Shown: piece by piece, positions 54,908 through 63,289 of the stretch
How the letters are laid out: each line of letters starts with the position of its first letter
Position numbering within the stretch: the first letter of the stretch is position 1
Assembly: GCF_037027585.1 (NCBI RefSeq)
Contig: NZ_JAXCLE010000005.1
Location: 124,001 to 188,000, forward strand
Length of the DNA stretch: 64,000 bases
Source of the DNA: Solibacillus ferritrahens
Lineage (GTDB): Bacteria > Bacillota > Bacilli > Bacillales_A > Planococcaceae
Reading direction: 5' to 3'
Program-made: the position numbers and the translations under genes
The notes under the pieces: generated by a model
Databases searched by the model: none
What the model was told of the DNA's origin: nothing
Seen by the model: only the letters and a program-made list of their open reading frames with translations

Positions 54908-54951
54908 TAAAAGGAAGCTCGTCGAAAAATATCGATGAGCTTCCTTTTTAT
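54908..54951. terminator. Bidirectional intrinsic terminator
   Basis: AAAAGGAAGCTC pairs with GAGCTTCCTTTTT and an inner TCGA/TCGA stem; it lies between convergent psuG and the DUF1128 gene. Confidence 0.88.
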
Positions 54952-54960
54952 ACTCTACTT

Positions 54961-55182
54961 TCACTTACGAAGTGATCCTAACTCTGCAACAATTGCATTC
55001 ATTTCACTAGGGCTGAATGAGTCACGTTTCATTACCATTTCATATAAATATTGTAGATCTTCGTATTTATTTTCATCGAATGCCTCTGATTGCATAGCGT
55101 CAACGTTTACCATACGTAGTTTTTCTTTGATTTGTTCTATCATATAATTGACATTTTGTTGTGATGGGTTGGATAAGTCCAT
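54961..55182 (-). CDS. yfkK: DUF1128 family protein (YfkK-like)
   Basis: A 73-residue helical protein. The pattern of NVNYMIEQIKEKLRMV and YEDLQYLYEMVMKRDSFSPSEMNAI matches the DUF1128 family (B. subtilis YfkK). The frame opens seven codons earlier, but AAAGGTAGGG fits ATG 55182. Soluble. In B. subtilis yfkK lies close to yfkH and its neighbours, as here, which supports the assignment. Function unknown. Confidence 0.8.
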   Translation of the reverse strand: MDLSNPSQQNVNYMIEQIKEKLRMVNVDAMQSEAFDENKYEDLQYLYEMVMKRDSFSPSEMNAIVAELGSLRK

Positions 55183-55364
55183 ATTTTTTGCCCTACCTTT
55201 CAATGTTTACAAAAATATCATTTCATGCAAGGCACTTCTTGTCAACCCGTAAAAGTTTTGGGATTACTTTTAAAAATAACAAACATTCGCTAAAATGAAT
55301 ATAGAAAAGTTTTATAGGAAATTTTTATGGGAATATGAAAGCATAAACAGGAGGAGAGTATAAA

Positions 55365-55694
55365 ATGAAAAGTAAACTATTACCGTTTATAGCAATTGGA
55401 GCAGTAACTGGTGCAGCAATAAGTATGTTAGATAAGCAAACAAGAGAGCATACTGTAAAGACAGCGAAAAATGCAAAAGATACGGTCGTTTATTACGCTG
55501 AAAACCGTGACGAACTATTAGCGTTAGTTGAGTCGAAAGTCGAGCAGGCTCAAACAGTTTACGGAACAGTAAATGATAGTATTCAGTCTATTTTGCAGAA
55601 CGGCAATGATATTAAAGAATTGCCAACTACGATTCAAAGTATGGTTTCAGAAACGATTGATGCATTTTCAAAAAAGGATGAACAAGTTAGCTAA
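55365..55694 (+). CDS. YtxH-like small protein
   Basis: A 109-residue protein. An N-terminal hydrophobic stretch with small residues (LPFIAIGAVTGAAISML, about 5-21) could be a membrane anchor, followed by a helical charged region as in YtxH-domain stress proteins. AGGAGGAG precedes the ATG. It is 130 nt upstream of the YihY-family gene and probably in the same transcript. It may correspond to B. subtilis YfkI, which occupies the same place; that is from memory. Confidence 0.7.
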   Translation: MKSKLLPFIAIGAVTGAAISMLDKQTREHTVKTAKNAKDTVVYYAENRDELLALVESKVEQAQTVYGTVNDSIQSILQNGNDIKELPTTIQSMVSETIDAFSKKDEQVS

Positions 55695-55826
55695 TTAAAT
55701 TCGCCTCATTGTAACAGACTTTTCCTTGGGGTAATTTAAAAGCACGGGACATCCGTTAGGGCATTATCCTGATTAAAAGGTATTCAGTACTCTTTCTATC
55801 TGGATAATTCAAAAGGTGGTGGCTAT

Positions 55827-56762
55827 ATGGGAGAGAAAGAAGAATTTAAAGAAAAGATTTCACTTATTAAATCATATGTTTCACCAGATCCTAGTCATAT
55901 TAATATTTTAACGACAAAAGGTTTTTTTCAGGATTTAATATACCGCATTCAAAAAGTTGATATGTCGGGGATGGGTGCGCTACTTGCTTATTTCTTTTTA
56001 CTGTCATTTTTCCCGATGCTTATTTTTATGGTAACACTCTTACCTTATTTAAATTTAGAGCAAGGGCAAGTATTCGACTTCTTAAGTGACATTATGCCTG
56101 AGGAAGTTTATGGTCTTATAGAAGGTACACTTTCGGAAGTACTATCCAATCAAAATGGCGGATTACTTTCAATTGGTATTATCGGTACTATTTGGTCAGC
56201 GTCGCGTGCTGTTGACGCACTAATGAAAACTTTAAACCGTGCCTATGATGTAGAAGCTAGAGCAGGTTTTATAAATCGTATTTGGTCTCTTGTATTTACT
56301 ATTTCACTCGTTATTATTATTTTAGTAGCGCTTGTCTTACCGGTTTTTGGACAGCAAATCGGGAATGTAGTGTTCGGCTATTTTGGTATCGAAGAATCAT
56401 TAGCGGGTCTTTGGAATACAATGCGCTGGATTATGCCGCCTACTCTTATTTTCCTTTTATTAACAGTTATGTACTGGATTGTTCCTAATACTGATCCTCG
56501 ATTAACAATTGTTAGTGTTGTACCAGGTTCAATATTGGCAACACTAGGTTGGCTTGCATTAACTTATGGCTTTTCATTTTATATTAATAATTTCGGCAAT
56601 TTTAGTGCTACTTACGGCAGTATTGGCGGAGTCATTATACTAATGCTTTGGCTGTACTTTACTGGAATGATTTTAATTTTGGGTGGAATATTAAATGCCA
56701 CATTCCAAAAAAGACAGATTGCCAAGAACAATAAAAAGAATGCAAAGACACCTGTTTTCTAA
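55827..56762 (+). CDS. yfkH: YihY/BrkB family membrane protein
   Basis: A 311-residue protein with six hydrophobic segments. GALLAYFFLLSFFPMLIFMVTLLPYL after an amphipathic N-terminus, SRAVDALMKTLNRAYDVE and the late ATYGSIGGVIILMLWLYFTGMILILGG block are characteristic of the YihY family (once misnamed ribonuclease BN). B. subtilis YfkH is its counterpart. Function unknown; some members are linked to stress or membrane integrity. AAGGTGGTGG precedes the ATG. Confidence 0.85.
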   Translation: MGEKEEFKEKISLIKSYVSPDPSHINILTTKGFFQDLIYRIQKVDMSGMGALLAYFFLLSFFPMLIFMVTLLPYLNLEQGQVFDFLSDIMPEEVYGLIEGTLSEVLSNQNGGLLSIGIIGTIWSASRAVDALMKTLNRAYDVEARAGFINRIWSLVFTISLVIIILVALVLPVFGQQIGNVVFGYFGIEESLAGLWNTMRWIMPPTLIFLLLTVMYWIVPNTDPRLTIVSVVPGSILATLGWLALTYGFSFYINNFGNFSATYGSIGGVIILMLWLYFTGMILILGGILNATFQKRQIAKNNKKNAKTPVF

Positions 56763-56777
56763 GTGATTGTGTCACAT

Positions 56778-56820
56778 AAAAAGCACGACGCCATAAATAT
56801 TTAGGCGTCGTGCTTTATTT
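56778..56820. terminator. Bidirectional intrinsic terminator
   Basis: AAAGCACGACGCC pairs with GGCGTCGTGCTTT over 13 bp, with a loop of 11 nt, between convergent genes. Confidence 0.9.
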
Positions 56821-56858
56821 ATGGTTATTGTCAGTTGGTTATTTTTGGTAGCATGCCA

Positions 56859-58763
56859 CTAAACATTTTTGCTCAACATACGCAGGCCATTTAAAATAAC
56901 TAGAATCGTACTTCCTTCATGACCAATAACCCCAAGAGGGAGGCTAATGGCCTGGAAAAAGTTTGAGATGATGAGAATTGCGATGACTGTTAACGAAAAA
57001 ATAATATTTTGTTTGACGATTCTTTGCATTTTTCGAGAAAGCTTAACCGCATAGGCGATTTTTGAAAGGTCATTTTTCATTAATACAACATCGGCTGTTT
57101 CGAGTGCCACGTCCGTACCGCCACCCATTGCAATCCCGACAGAAGCAGTTGCTAGCGCTGGGGCATCGTTAATCCCATCACCCACCATACCAACATTGCC
57201 GTACGATTGCTTATACTGCTTAATATGTTCGACCTTTGTTTCAGGTAAACATTCTGCAACATAGTTAGTCACACCAGCTTCATTTGCAATAGTTTTTGCT
57301 GTCGCTTCATTGTCACCAGTAAGCATCATGACATCAATGCCAAGTTCCTTTAGTGCCGCAACTGCTTTTTTCGCTTCATCTCGTACTATATCTTTTAGGG
57401 CGACCAATGCTGCAATTCCGTTTTGGTCTTTTAAAAATACAACTGTCTTTCCTTCATTCCCTAATTGCTGCAATGCTCCATCTGAAAAAGAAACGGCCAA
57501 ATCTTTACCGACAAAATCAGGCTTTCCAATTGTATAATGGTGTTCTTTATACTGTGCCTTTATCCCATACCCGGGTATATCTTCAATCGTTATATTTTGT
57601 GGGATAATGACATTTTGTTGTTTAGCAAATGAAGTAATCGCTTGTGCTAGAGGGTGGTTTGATTGTCCTTCAATGCCCGCGATTAATGCCAATGTATCAT
57701 CTTTATTTAAATCCTCACGAACGATAAAATCTGTTACTGCAGGTGTCCCTTGTGTAAGTGTTCCAGTTTTATCGACAGCTAAGACACGTAATGTATTCAA
57801 ATGTTCTAAATGTAGGCCACCTTTTACTAGAATACCGTTTCTGGCACCATTTGAAATGGAAGATAGGGTAGCGGGCATAATGGATGCTACAAGGGCACAA
57901 GGAGATGCCACTACCAACAGCACCATTGCGCGGTAAAATGTTGTTGTCCAATCCCAGCCTAATAAATAGTGAGGTAAAAACATCATGATTGCGACTGCAA
58001 TTAAAACCCCTTTTACATATAGACCTTCAAAACGTTCGATAAATTGCTGTGATGGAGACTTTTCACTTTGCGCAGATTGTACAAGAGTAATAATTTTTTG
58101 AAATAAAGTTTCTCCGCTTTGCTTCGTTACACTAATAGTTAAAACGCCATTTAAGTTCACTGTCCCTGCATACACTTCATCGTCTATATTTTTCGTAATC
58201 GGCATTGATTCACCTGTAATAGCTGCTTCATCGACAGTTGAAATCCCCTTGAAAACTTTTCCGTCGGCAGGAATACGCTCTCCGGGCTTCACTAAAATAT
58301 GGTCATTTACTTTTAAATCTTTTACAGATACTTTAATAGGTTCAAATCCGCCTCGTACAAGCCAGGCTTCTTCAGGCTGTAATTCCATTAAAGAAGAAAT
58401 TTCACGATGGCTTTTGTTCATAGCGTATGTTTCAAGTGCGCCACTTAAGGCAAATATAAAGATTAATATTGCACCTTCCATCCAGTACCCAATAATGGCT
58501 GAACCGATGGCTGCCAAAATCATTAACATTTCGACATTTAAAGATTTGTTTTCAATTGTATCTTCAATGCCTTCTTTTGCTTTTGCATAACCGCCAATTA
58601 CAAAAGCTGTTAAATATGCAATGACAGCTGCGGTTGTTTGATCGGTGGATTCCATCCTCCATGCCAGCAAAATAATAAAGCCTGAAACTAAGGCAGCTAT
58701 CAATTCTTTATGTTCTATAATTTTCTCATTTAATGATAACTTTTCTCGATTAGAGTTTTTCAT
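56859..58763 (-). CDS. P1B-type metal-exporting ATPase (PfeT/ZosA/FrvA-like)
   Basis: A 634-residue metal pump. TGES actuator loop near 183-186, the SPC membrane motif at 287-289, phosphorylation site DKTGT with Asp331, a GDGINDAPA hinge, and HEGST at about 615-619 in the last helix. SPC with HEG(G/S)T is the set of the P1B-4 subgroup (Co2+, Fe2+ and related exporters such as PfeT and FrvA). No N-terminal CXXC metal domain. AAGGAGG fits ATG 58763, nine codons after the first ATG. Fur-like boxes upstream favour iron. Zinc or cobalt export is the alternative. Confidence 0.87.
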   Translation of the reverse strand: MKNSNREKLSLNEKIIEHKELIAALVSGFIILLAWRMESTDQTTAAVIAYLTAFVIGGYAKAKEGIEDTIENKSLNVEMLMILAAIGSAIIGYWMEGAILIFIFALSGALETYAMNKSHREISSLMELQPEEAWLVRGGFEPIKVSVKDLKVNDHILVKPGERIPADGKVFKGISTVDEAAITGESMPITKNIDDEVYAGTVNLNGVLTISVTKQSGETLFQKIITLVQSAQSEKSPSQQFIERFEGLYVKGVLIAVAIMMFLPHYLLGWDWTTTFYRAMVLLVVASPCALVASIMPATLSSISNGARNGILVKGGLHLEHLNTLRVLAVDKTGTLTQGTPAVTDFIVREDLNKDDTLALIAGIEGQSNHPLAQAITSFAKQQNVIIPQNITIEDIPGYGIKAQYKEHHYTIGKPDFVGKDLAVSFSDGALQQLGNEGKTVVFLKDQNGIAALVALKDIVRDEAKKAVAALKELGIDVMMLTGDNEATAKTIANEAGVTNYVAECLPETKVEHIKQYKQSYGNVGMVGDGINDAPALATASVGIAMGGGTDVALETADVVLMKNDLSKIAYAVKLSRKMQRIVKQNIIFSLTVIAILIISNFFQAISLPLGVIGHEGSTILVILNGLRMLSKNV

Positions 58764-58774
58764 ATTTACCTCCT

Positions 58775-58817
58775 TGATAATGAATATCATTGTTAAATCA
58801 ACTGATAATGAATTTCA
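58775..58817 (-). promoter_or_regulatory. Two Fur-like boxes
   Basis: TGATAATGAATATCA (58775-58789) matches the 7-1-7 Fur box TGATAATNATTATCA at 13 of 14 fixed positions; TGATAATGAATTTCA (58803-58817) at 12 of 14. Centres are 28 bp apart, and the first abuts the ribosome-binding site of the ATPase gene. PerR or Zur boxes are related, so the exact regulator is not settled. Confidence 0.6.
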
Positions 58818-58818
58818 A

Positions 58819-58860
58819 TTATATTATAATTATTTCTTATTTAGAATAATTATAATATAA
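58819..58860. repeat. Perfect 16-bp inverted repeat
   Basis: Arms at 58819-58834 and 58845-58860 are exactly complementary, separated by 10 nt, and contain only A and T. Each arm holds TATAATTATT, related to PerR/Fur half-sites and to -10 elements. It lies between the divergent ATPase and tcyP genes. Confidence 0.8.
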
Positions 58861-58975
58861 GCATCTTATTTTGTAAATAACATACAATAAATAAGAATAA
58901 TAAATACCAACTTGACTTATAAGGATTATAGAGTAATATAATTAAGTACATTTTATTAAATAGGAGGAGTTTAAG

Positions 58976-60358
58976 TTGAATTTATTAGTTTTACTTAATA
59001 TTGCCTTGTTGATCATTGTTATTACATTTTTATATTTCCTTAAAACAAAGCATGTTAAATTTTCTAATCGCGTATTTATCGCACTAGGATTAGGAATTTT
59101 ACTCGGAATAGGGCTACAATTCGCATACGGGGTGGAATCCGATGCAATTACAGAAACTATGCCGTGGTATAACATCGTAGGGAATGGTTATGTACGATTA
59201 TTACAAATGATTGCAATGCCTTTAGTTTTTATTTCAATATTAGCAGCATTTACTAAAGTAACATTTGGGAAGAATTTAGGGAAAACAGCAGCGGTTATTC
59301 TATCTGTACTAATAGGTACTACAGCAATAGCAGCTGGTTTAGGTATTGCATCTACAGTTGCATTTGATTTAGATGCCACACAAATTATGCAAGGGGAAGC
59401 AGAAATTGCACGTGGGGAGTCGTTAGTAGAACGTTCGGCTGAGGTTACTACTTTACCTGAACAAATATTAACAATGTTCCCGGCAAATCCATTTGCAGAT
59501 TTAACAGGATCCCGCGCAACATCAACAATTGGAGTTGTTATTTTTGCAGCATTTTTAGGCTTTAGTTATTTAACGCTTCGTCGTAAAGAAGAAGAAACAG
59601 CAGCGAACGTGAAAAAAGGTGTCGAAGCTATATATGGTTTAATAATGGGAGTAGTACGCATTATCTTACGTTTAACTCCATACGGTGTAGCTGCAATTAT
59701 GGCACGAACAGTTGCAACGAGTGATTTAGGTGCGATTATGGATTTAGGTAAATTCATTTTAGCTTCATATGTCGCATTAATTGCTATGTTCTTATTGCAT
59801 TTAGTTATTGTCGCATTAACAGGATTAAGTCCGTTAACATATGTGAAAAAATCAGCAGAAGTATTACTGTTTGCCTTCACTTCACGTTCAAGTGCAGGTG
59901 CATTACCATTAAATATACAAACACAAACGAAACGACTGGGTGTTCCGGATGGAGTTGCGAACTTTGCAGGTTCATTTGGTTTATCGATTGGGCAAAATGG
60001 CTGTGCAGGTGTATATCCAGCGATGTTAGCGGTTATGATTGCCCCAACAGTAGGTATAAATCCATTATCCCCAGGCTTTATTGCAACATTAATATTAATT
60101 GTAGCAATTAGCTCATTCGGTGTAGCCGGTGTTGGCGGTGGCGCAACATTTGCAGCCATCATTGTACTATCGGCAATGGATTTACCGATAGCTTTGGCAG
60201 GTATTTTAATATCAGTAGAGCCATTAATCGATATGGGGCGTACAGCGCTTAATGTTAGTGGCTCCATGGTTTCGGGAGTTGTATCCAGCCGGGTAACAAA
60301 TGAGTTAGATACAGATGTTTATAACGAGCCGGCAGATAAAGCACAATTAGTTCAGTAA
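58976..60358 (+). CDS. tcyP: L-cystine symporter TcyP
   Basis: A 460-residue sodium/proton-coupled carrier of the DAACS family. The transport-core motif FTSRSSAGALPLNIQT (about residues 301-316), SFGLSIGQNGCAGVYPA and GVAGVGGGATFA are those of TcyP/YdjN, which imports cystine with high affinity. About eight helices plus two re-entrant hairpins. Start TTG with AGGAGGAG upstream. A likely promoter, TTGACT at 58912, faces it; a second -10 candidate leaves spacing uncertain. Monocistronic. Confidence 0.92.
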   Translation: MNLLVLLNIALLIIVITFLYFLKTKHVKFSNRVFIALGLGILLGIGLQFAYGVESDAITETMPWYNIVGNGYVRLLQMIAMPLVFISILAAFTKVTFGKNLGKTAAVILSVLIGTTAIAAGLGIASTVAFDLDATQIMQGEAEIARGESLVERSAEVTTLPEQILTMFPANPFADLTGSRATSTIGVVIFAAFLGFSYLTLRRKEEETAANVKKGVEAIYGLIMGVVRIILRLTPYGVAAIMARTVATSDLGAIMDLGKFILASYVALIAMFLLHLVIVALTGLSPLTYVKKSAEVLLFAFTSRSSAGALPLNIQTQTKRLGVPDGVANFAGSFGLSIGQNGCAGVYPAMLAVMIAPTVGINPLSPGFIATLILIVAISSFGVAGVGGGATFAAIIVLSAMDLPIALAGILISVEPLIDMGRTALNVSGSMVSGVVSSRVTNELDTDVYNEPADKAQLVQ

Positions 60359-60367
60359 AATAAAAAG

Positions 60368-60408
60368 AAAAAGTCGTACAGAATCATTTAGATTCTGTAC
60401 GACTTTTA
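60368..60408. terminator. Intrinsic terminator
   Basis: A 17-bp perfect stem (60369-60385 with 60391-60407) with a 5-nt loop. It ends tcyP and overlaps the end of the small membrane gene on the other strand. Confidence 0.92.
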
Positions 60409-60638
60409 TATGAATCAAATAAGTGATTGCGCTGAAAATATGAGGCGGAAAAAAGTAACCATAACATTATAAGAAGAAATACATATATAAAACCGTATGT
60501 GACATGAGGAAAAATAATGTAGGCATATGTTGTATAAAGAACAGCGACCAGTAAACTGTGCTTGTATTGATAAGTTGTACTAAAATGTATTTGAGCTACT
60601 ATAAATAATAAATTAACAAATATTTTAATAAAAAACAT
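60384..60638 (-). CDS. Small hydrophobic membrane protein
   Basis: An 84-residue protein with two or three hydrophobic segments (about 5-17, 27-45 and 50-66) and many aromatic residues, then a polar tail with SYKSRTESK at the end. AAGGAG lies seven nt before the ATG, so it is likely real, although its last codons coincide with the tcyP terminator stem. No known family recognised. Confidence 0.6.
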   Translation of the reverse strand: MFFIKIFVNLLFIVAQIHFSTTYQYKHSLLVAVLYTTYAYIIFPHVTYGFIYVFLLIMLWLLFSASYFQRNHLFDSYKSRTESK

Positions 60639-60726
60639 TCAAGCACTCCTTATACCATTTATTAGAAAATAATATAACACAAATTACGCTGCCAATAAAC
60701 AGAATATTTTAAAAGTTAGGAAACGC

Positions 60727-60763
60727 AAAAAGCAACTCACCCCCAAATGGAAGTGAGTTGCTA
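60727..60763 (-). terminator. Intrinsic terminator
   Basis: AGCAACTCAC pairs with GTGAGTTGCT; the T run on the minus strand lies just beyond (60727-60730). It ends the fumarase gene. Confidence 0.85.
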
Positions 60764-60776
60764 AAATTATATAAGA

Positions 60777-62315
60777 TTAAAATACACGTTCTGCATGAAG
60801 CGCTAACTTATCTAATGAAGATTTTTCTACATCTGCATGCAATGAGTTCCCGTGAGAGTCCATTGTTACTACAGCTGTGAATCCTTCTACAGATAAGTGC
60901 CACATTGCTTCTGGAATACCGAATTCCATTAAGTCTACACCATCAACTGACTTAATGCAGTCTGCATAGTACTGTGCAGCACCGCCGATAGCATTTAAGT
61001 AAACACCACCATGCTCGTTAAGTGCTTTTAGTGTTTTTGGTCCCATACCGCCTTTACCCATAACAGCACGGATACCGAATTTTTTCATGATATCGCCTTG
61101 GTATGGCTCCTCACGAATTGAAGTTGTTGGACCAGCAGCTTTTACGACCCAGTTGCCTGCTTCGTCTTTCGCCATTACTGGACCACAGTGGTAAATGATT
61201 TGACCGTCTAAGTCTACTGGTGCTTCGACACCTTCACCAATTAAGTGATGGTGAATTGCGTCACGACCTGTGTACATACGACCAGAGATCTTCACTACGT
61301 CCCCAACTTTAAGTGAACGAATTTTTTCTTCTGTAATTGGTGCAACAAGTTCAACTACTTTATTGTCCGAGTTGTCTTGTTTTACTTCGTCACGGAAAGT
61401 AATTTTTTCGCCATCTTGGTAGTGCCAGTTTGTAATTTCGCCAGTAGCTGGATCGATATCGATTGCCATACGACGGTAAGCCCAACAGTTGTAAGCTACA
61501 GATACGAAGAATGATGCTGGTAAACGGTCCATTACACCGATTTTACAACCCAGTAATGTAGCTTCACCGCCGAAGCCCATTGTACCAACGCCAAATGTAT
61601 TTGATTTTTCTACGATGTACTTTTCTAATTTTGCTAAGTCTTCAATTGGATTCACATCATCTACATGACGGAATAACTGCTCTTTCGCTAAATCATATCC
61701 AGAAGAGCGGTCGCCACCGATACCGACACCGATGAAACCAGCTGAACAGCCTTGCCCTTGTGCTTGCCATACAGAGTGTAAAATACATTTACGGATACCG
61801 TCTAAGTCACGACCAGCGCGCCCTAAACCTTCTAATTCTGCTGGTAATGAATATTGGATGTTTTTGTTTTCACAGCCGCCACCTTTTAAGATCAGCTTCA
61901 CTGTAATATAGTCATTTTCCCATTGTTCAAATTTAACAACTGGGAGACCTGCTCCAATGTTTGTACCAGAGTTTTTTCCAGTTAATGAATCAACTGAGTT
62001 TGGACGTAATTTTGCATCACCAGTAGCAGCGGCGATTGCAGTTTGGATCGCTTTTTTAATTTCGATTTGGTTTACACCAACGGGAGTATATACTTTAAAT
62101 GTTGGTAGACCAGTATCTTGACAAATTGGAGACACATTGTCTTCAGCCATTACAATATTTGTAGTAATCGTGTCTAATGACATTGCTGCACGAGTACCGG
62201 CATTTTCTGCTTCTTTGGCAGCTTTAATAGCGCGGCGAACGTCTTTTGGTAAGTTAGTAGATGTTTCAGTTACTAAAGAATAAAGACTTTTTTCTAAAGT
62301 TTCTAAGTATGCCAT
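60777..62315 (-). CDS. fumA: Class I fumarate hydratase (Fe-S)
   Basis: A 512-residue, oxygen-sensitive fumarase that hydrates fumarate to malate in the citric acid cycle. The N-terminal alpha part has PICQDTGLPTF with the first cluster Cys, the middle GGGCENKN and QGCSAGFIGVGIGGDRSSG with the others, and the beta part begins about residue 320 (GDVVKISGRMYTGRDAIHHH). AAGGGGGG-type site before the ATG. Monocistronic. A candidate CcpA site lies upstream. Confidence 0.93.
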   Translation of the reverse strand: MAYLETLEKSLYSLVTETSTNLPKDVRRAIKAAKEAENAGTRAAMSLDTITTNIVMAEDNVSPICQDTGLPTFKVYTPVGVNQIEIKKAIQTAIAAATGDAKLRPNSVDSLTGKNSGTNIGAGLPVVKFEQWENDYITVKLILKGGGCENKNIQYSLPAELEGLGRAGRDLDGIRKCILHSVWQAQGQGCSAGFIGVGIGGDRSSGYDLAKEQLFRHVDDVNPIEDLAKLEKYIVEKSNTFGVGTMGFGGEATLLGCKIGVMDRLPASFFVSVAYNCWAYRRMAIDIDPATGEITNWHYQDGEKITFRDEVKQDNSDNKVVELVAPITEEKIRSLKVGDVVKISGRMYTGRDAIHHHLIGEGVEAPVDLDGQIIYHCGPVMAKDEAGNWVVKAAGPTTSIREEPYQGDIMKKFGIRAVMGKGGMGPKTLKALNEHGGVYLNAIGGAAQYYADCIKSVDGVDLMEFGIPEAMWHLSVEGFTAVVTMDSHGNSLHADVEKSSLDKLALHAERVF

Positions 62316-62436
62316 CTTATTTTTCCCCCCAGAAAAATATGTTTATTTTTGTCGTTAAATGAATCGTCGACATAGGTCAGAACATAATATTTCACGATAT
62401 AGTGAATATCATACTCTTATTAATAATCCATCTTAC

Positions 62437-62477
62437 ATTATAACTCTTTTAAAATAGAAAAAAAAGAGCGCTTACAT
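62437..62477 (-). promoter_or_regulatory. Promoter and candidate CcpA (cre) site of fumA
   Basis: On the minus strand TATAAT (62442-62437) is preceded, just upstream of its -35 position, by ATGTAAGCGCTCTTT (62477-62463). This matches the cre pattern WTGNAANCGNWNNCA at all but one or two fixed positions. Catabolite repression of fumarase would fit. Confidence 0.45.
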
Positions 62478-62569
62478 GAATGAATGTCAAAACACATGAA
62501 ATTTTGGCGGATAATAGCGGATGTAGTCAAAAGAATGAAAAAAAGGGAGTATCGAAACTATTGCGAAGA

Positions 62570-62612
62570 AAGGCTGTGTTAAAAGTCAATTTCACTTTTA
62601 ACACAGCCTTAT
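62570..62612 (-). terminator. Strong hairpin, likely terminator
   Basis: A 17-bp perfect stem (62570-62586 with 62594-62610) with a 7-nt loop, right after the minus-strand gene at 62619. T residues on that side are few, so it may be a weak terminator. Confidence 0.7.
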
Positions 62613-62618
62613 AGGATT

Positions 62619-62804
62619 TTATTGTTCTTCGCGTGTTTGGAATTGTTCCATTTTATCTTCTAAATCATCCATCATTTGAATTAAGCGATCGATGTCTTCT
62701 AGTTCAGTCGTTTCAGGGTCAATAGCATCCAACACTTCAAGGAAGATTTCTAAACGTTCCTTTAAATACGTTACTTGCTGCTCTTTATTCGTAATTGGCT
62801 TCAT
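62619..62804 (-). CDS. Small conserved acidic protein (SE1561-like)
   Basis: A 61-residue, strongly acidic, helical protein. The pattern VTYLKERLEIFLEVLDAIDPETTELEDIDRLIQMMDDLEDKMEQF (short key parts IDPETT and DLEDKMEQF) matches, from memory, a small family of Firmicutes annotated as SE1561 proteins. AAAAGGAG lies before the ATG. No function is known to me. It has its own promoter region and hairpin. Confidence 0.72.
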   Translation of the reverse strand: MKPITNKEQQVTYLKERLEIFLEVLDAIDPETTELEDIDRLIQMMDDLEDKMEQFQTREEQ

Positions 62805-63035
62805 AGTTCGTGATGCTCCTTTTGTGTTTGCATACGAACATTATACTACGTTCTACCGTAAAAGTTAATTGACAACTTACGCTCTATATTATTTATATAT
62901 CTTAACTATTAAATTAGCTTTAAAAAATAGGAAATTATATAGTACTTGTTAATTATTTTAATGTTCTATGTATTTTGAATATTTACAATATTAAAGTGTT
63001 ATGATAAAGTAAACTCATACCTAAAAGAAGAGGAG

Positions 63036-63086
63036 ATGATCGGAAAAGAATTGTATAGACAAACTCAAAAAAAGGAGGACGTTTAA
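63036..63086 (+). CDS. Candidate 16-residue leader peptide
   Basis: An ATG at 63036 preceded by AGAGGAG opens a 16-codon frame that ends TAA; its last third holds an A7 run followed by GGAGG. It lies between the promoter and a terminator in front of an MFS gene, a usual place for a translated attenuator leader. No regulator is identified. Confidence 0.35.
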   Translation: MIGKELYRQTQKKEDV

Positions 63087-63150
63087 ACATTTTCGGCATT
63101 TAGTCGAGACGACTGTTTACGCAAGAATAAAATGGAATTAAGTGATATTT

Positions 63151-63202
63151 AAAACCCTAGTTAACTTTTAGAGATAAAGTTGGCTAGGGTTTTATGTTTT
63201 TT
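63151..63202 (+). terminator. Intrinsic terminator in the leader
   Basis: AAAACCCTAGTTAACTTT pairs with AAAGTTGGCTAGGGTTTT (with GU pairs) and is followed by seven Ts at 63196-63202. It lies upstream of the MFS gene and may be an attenuator. Confidence 0.85.
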
Positions 63203-63289
63203 TCTAAAATTGATTTTCGCTATGTTGATTTTTCCTCATTTTTCAAGCTATGATACGATAGGATGTATGAATTAAGGGAGAACAATAAA

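Larger units (their letters stand above)
62316..62618. other. Spacer upstream of fumA
   Basis: It contains the fumA promoter region and the hairpin after the small gene at 62619; no further gene is supported. Confidence 0.5.
62805..63289. other. Leader region before the last MFS gene
   Basis: Very AT-rich on the left. On the right it holds an extended -10 at 62997-63005 (TGTTATGAT), a 16-codon frame at 63036-63086 and a further in-frame open stretch to 63152, a short hairpin with arms at 63102-63106 and 63110-63114, and an intrinsic terminator at 63151-63202. Nothing else is supported. Confidence 0.5.

Noticed and set aside
59566..60267. Minus-strand frame of 233 codons
   Set aside because: Antisense shadow of tcyP, which has clear family motifs and a ribosome-binding site.
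62997..63202. Known riboswitch class in the MFS leader
   Set aside because: I could not match the leader to a riboswitch motif that I know, so only an attenuator-like layout is claimed.
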